Source of the DNA: an uncultured Bacteroidales bacterium
Lineage (GTDB): Bacteria; Bacteroidota; Bacteroidia; Bacteroidales; FEN-979
Direction of reading: 5' to 3'
NCBI GenBank assembly: GCA_903875045.1
Contig: CAIQUS010000062.1
Span: 1 to 53,233 of the forward strand
DNA: 53,233 nucleotides
Below, piece after piece: positions 51,602-53,233 of the stretch; within the stretch, counting starts at the first letter, position 1, and each line of letters starts with the position of its first letter. The notes beneath the pieces were generated by a model. The model worked only from the letters and a program-made list of their open reading frames with translations. It was not told the DNA's origin and did not search any database. A program made the translations under genes and the position numbers.

Positions 51602-52924
51602 TTAATACAGCATCGAGGCTTCGGCCATTTTTGATGCAACCTCCTTTTCAAAATTGTAAAGTTTTACGAGTGTTTGGGACGATGCATCAAGGTTCTGCGG
51701 AGTTATGACGATAAAATTCATGGTTGTCAGTTGTGGATTTACGTCGATCCAGGTACCGGAATTCGCATAAATACATTTTTTACCTTCATAACTTGTGCCC
51801 ACATCAATTCTGGGTACGTGAGTATGACCAAATACTACAATTCTTTTATCTGAGGCAGGGTTCATAAAGTACTGTAAACCGGCCTGATGGTCGGTTTCTG
51901 TATTGGAAGATACTGAATCGATCGCATGAGCTGTTGCAATATGTATTGGTACGTTATTGTAAGTTTGCCTTGCTTCCCAACTGTCCTGAACACCATGGTA
52001 AAGAACCACATCTATAAATCCGCCGGGAGAAGTTTGGAATGGAACCAGATCGTTCACCGAATAATTACCCGTAAATCCGTTTACATTTGCAATAATGATT
52101 TTATTATCAAATTTGTAGGTGATTGGAAACATCTTCACTGATTCTGCCCATTTCTTCCAATATCTGTATAGTAAATCCTGGCTTTCACCCCCCCCGATAT
52201 TTGGGATAACAATGGGTAAGGTTTCTCCTGGTGATGGTTTTTTTTGTTTTACACTGAGTGCAGCCATTCTTGTATAAAAATACCCGGGAGGCATGATGGT
52301 ACCCGGGGCAATATCCTGATTTGAGAACGGATCAGGTGCACAGAAAAAGTTGTAGCGGTGGCCATGTTCAATAGCTATTTCAGGATGGCCATTCGGTGAA
52401 TAAGTACCTAACCCCAGCACATTATCCCGTGCCTGGTTTATTCCCGGAAGGATACTTTCAATATTTGCTGCCGTAATTGTCAAGTCGTGGTTCCCAGGTA
52501 CATAGGTAACCAAAATATTCTCTTCCCTGATGATACTGTTAAAAGCATCAAACACGCCTTTGTTGACTGTCGCGAGGCGCTTAACAAAATCAGCCTGGTC
52601 CTTTCCCTGGTAAGTATCTGTTGTAGCTGGCACATACCACTCATCAACCAAATCTCCGCCGATAACCAGTTCTTTTACATTCGGCGCCACTTTTATCTGA
52701 TTAAGCAATTTTTCAAGAGGCCCAAGGTTTACTTTGCACTCGGAATATGAGGTATCGGCTCCAAGATGCAGGTCGCTGATAATAACAATCATATTCCTCT
52801 CAGTCCCACCATTGCTGAATGGGTTTATTATCGGAACTGCGGGATTTGACTTTTTGCATAAAGTAAGTAATAGTAATAACGACATCAGCAAAGAAAAACT
52901 TAGTAATCTCTTCATGATTTTCAT
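51602..52924 (-). CDS. Exported calcineurin-like metallophosphoesterase
   Basis: The protein has 440 residues from the ATG at 52924 (MKIMKRLL); an upstream in-frame ATG is at 52951. A hydrophobic signal is followed by LTLCKK, which may be an atypical lipobox. The metal-binding motifs of calcineurin-type phosphoesterases are in order: ISDLHLG, GGDLVDEW, VPGNHDL, TAHAID and VFGHTHVPR. Members hydrolyse phosphomonoesters, phosphodiesters or nucleotides; the substrate here is unknown. It is convergent with the M16 gene, 34 bases apart. Confidence 0.9.
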   Translation of the reverse strand: MKIMKRLLSFSLLMSLLLLLTLCKKSNPAVPIINPFSNGGTERNMIVIISDLHLGADTSYSECKVNLGPLEKLLNQIKVAPNVKELVIGGDLVDEWYVPATTDTYQGKDQADFVKRLATVNKGVFDAFNSIIREENILVTYVPGNHDLTITAANIESILPGINQARDNVLGLGTYSPNGHPEIAIEHGHRYNFFCAPDPFSNQDIAPGTIMPPGYFYTRMAALSVKQKKPSPGETLPIVIPNIGGGESQDLLYRYWKKWAESVKMFPITYKFDNKIIIANVNGFTGNYSVNDLVPFQTSPGGFIDVVLYHGVQDSWEARQTYNNVPIHIATAHAIDSVSSNTETDHQAGLQYFMNPASDKRIVVFGHTHVPRIDVGTSYEGKKCIYANSGTWIDVNPQLTTMNFIVITPQNLDASSQTLVKLYNFEKEVASKMAEASMLY

Positions 52925-52951
52925 GGTACACTCGTTTTTTATCTCTTCCAA

Positions 52952-53148
52952 TTCACTCCGTACACCATTAAAATTTTGGTTGCCTGCTTTTTATCGTGTT
53001 CTCGAGGAATGGTGGTGAGACTTGTGATAACCGCACAATTGTGATTATTTGTGACTATGGGCGTATGAAAACACCCATTTTTGTAAAGGTAATCTCCTAT
53101 ATAACACTTTTTAACTATTTGAATTTCAATACCATTAATTTGTAAAAT
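52952..53148. other. Non-coding gap with a weak hairpin
   Basis: No gene is seen. A 7-base stem with one mismatch at 53057-53078, followed by T, could be a weak plus-strand terminator, but no plus-strand gene precedes it. Confidence 0.3.
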
Positions 53149-53233
53149 TCATGCCACTTGCCTTAAACGGGCTAATTGTTTTTCAAGTTTTTTAATTTTT
53201 TCCTCTTTAAATTTTTCTTGATTGTCAATCATC
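53149..53233 (-). CDS. Edge fragment: short coiled-coil C-terminus, partial
   Basis: On the minus strand a frame enters from the window edge and ends at 53149. The visible residues are lysine-, glutamate- and leucine-rich (KIKKLEKQLARLRQVA), suggesting a coiled coil. An ATG lies at 53232, so it could be a very small protein, but a longer gene continuing beyond the window is more likely. No family can be named. Confidence 0.35.
   Translation of the reverse strand, partial: MIDNQEKFKEEKIKKLEKQLARLRQVA

Noticed and set aside
53057-53080. Plus-strand terminator
   Set aside because: The stem is short with a mismatch and there is no plus-strand gene for it to end.

Overview
The window looks like chromosomal DNA from an uncultured or little-studied member of the Bacteroidota. 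The evidence is consistent: TonB-dependent receptors with carboxypeptidase-like N-terminal domains, a type IX secretion tail, a FISUMP lipoprotein, a GWxTD protein, a fused MMPL/acyltransferase/methyltransferase, and repeated TAnnTTTG promoter elements typical of the phylum. I cannot name a genus from sequence alone.

Layout. 1-6.2 kb: an IS66-family element lies between two different broken genes (a PAS-domain gene on the left, a secreted-protein gene on the right). An amidohydrolase remnant and an operon of a secreted protein plus a secreted ankyrin-repeat protein follow. 6.2-39 kb: a large lipid or polyketide-like biosynthetic locus. 39-48 kb: a FISUMP lipoprotein, a Kelch/PKD protein with a type IX secretion tail, a TPP-riboswitch-controlled TonB receptor, aroQ, a glycosyltransferase and a GWxTD protein. 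48-53 kb: tRNA-Ser(TGA) with a strong terminator, a GC-rich M16 peptidase, a metallophosphoesterase, and the edge of another gene.

The biosynthetic locus is the main interest. It has three transcription blocks. Block A (38981 down to 29894, minus strand) encodes a FabZ-like dehydratase, a hotdog thioesterase, two crotonase-fold hydratases, a KAS III-like enzyme, a B12-type radical SAM enzyme, a 3-hydroxyacyl-CoA dehydrogenase, a small c-type cytochrome, a KAS II enzyme, an ACP and a malonyltransferase-like protein. Block B (27118-29885, plus strand) encodes two more B12-type radical SAM enzymes. Block C (27059 down to 6232, minus strand) encodes a GT2-DUF2062 protein, the MMPL-PlsC-methyltransferase fusion, a CrtI/RetSat-like oxidoreductase, a C45/AAT-like acyltransferase, a fourth B12-type radical SAM enzyme, a small unknown protein, a TonB receptor, an NPD-like flavoenzyme, an O-methyltransferase, an ABC-2 permease, an HTH-like protein, a BtrH-type protein, a second ACP, a sulfotransferase and a PaaK-type ligase.

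Inferred working model: a dedicated ACP-bound fatty or polyene chain is built by the KAS, dehydratase and reductase set, then altered by several cobalamin/radical SAM enzymes and an isoprenoid-desaturase-like flavoenzyme. It is then O-methylated and sulfated, transferred by BtrH-, C45- or PlsC-type enzymes, and moved to the outer membrane by the MMPL protein. The gene set resembles aryl-polyene/flexirubin loci, but no aromatic ammonia-lyase and no FabG-type ketoreductase is visible. The product cannot be deduced from sequence.
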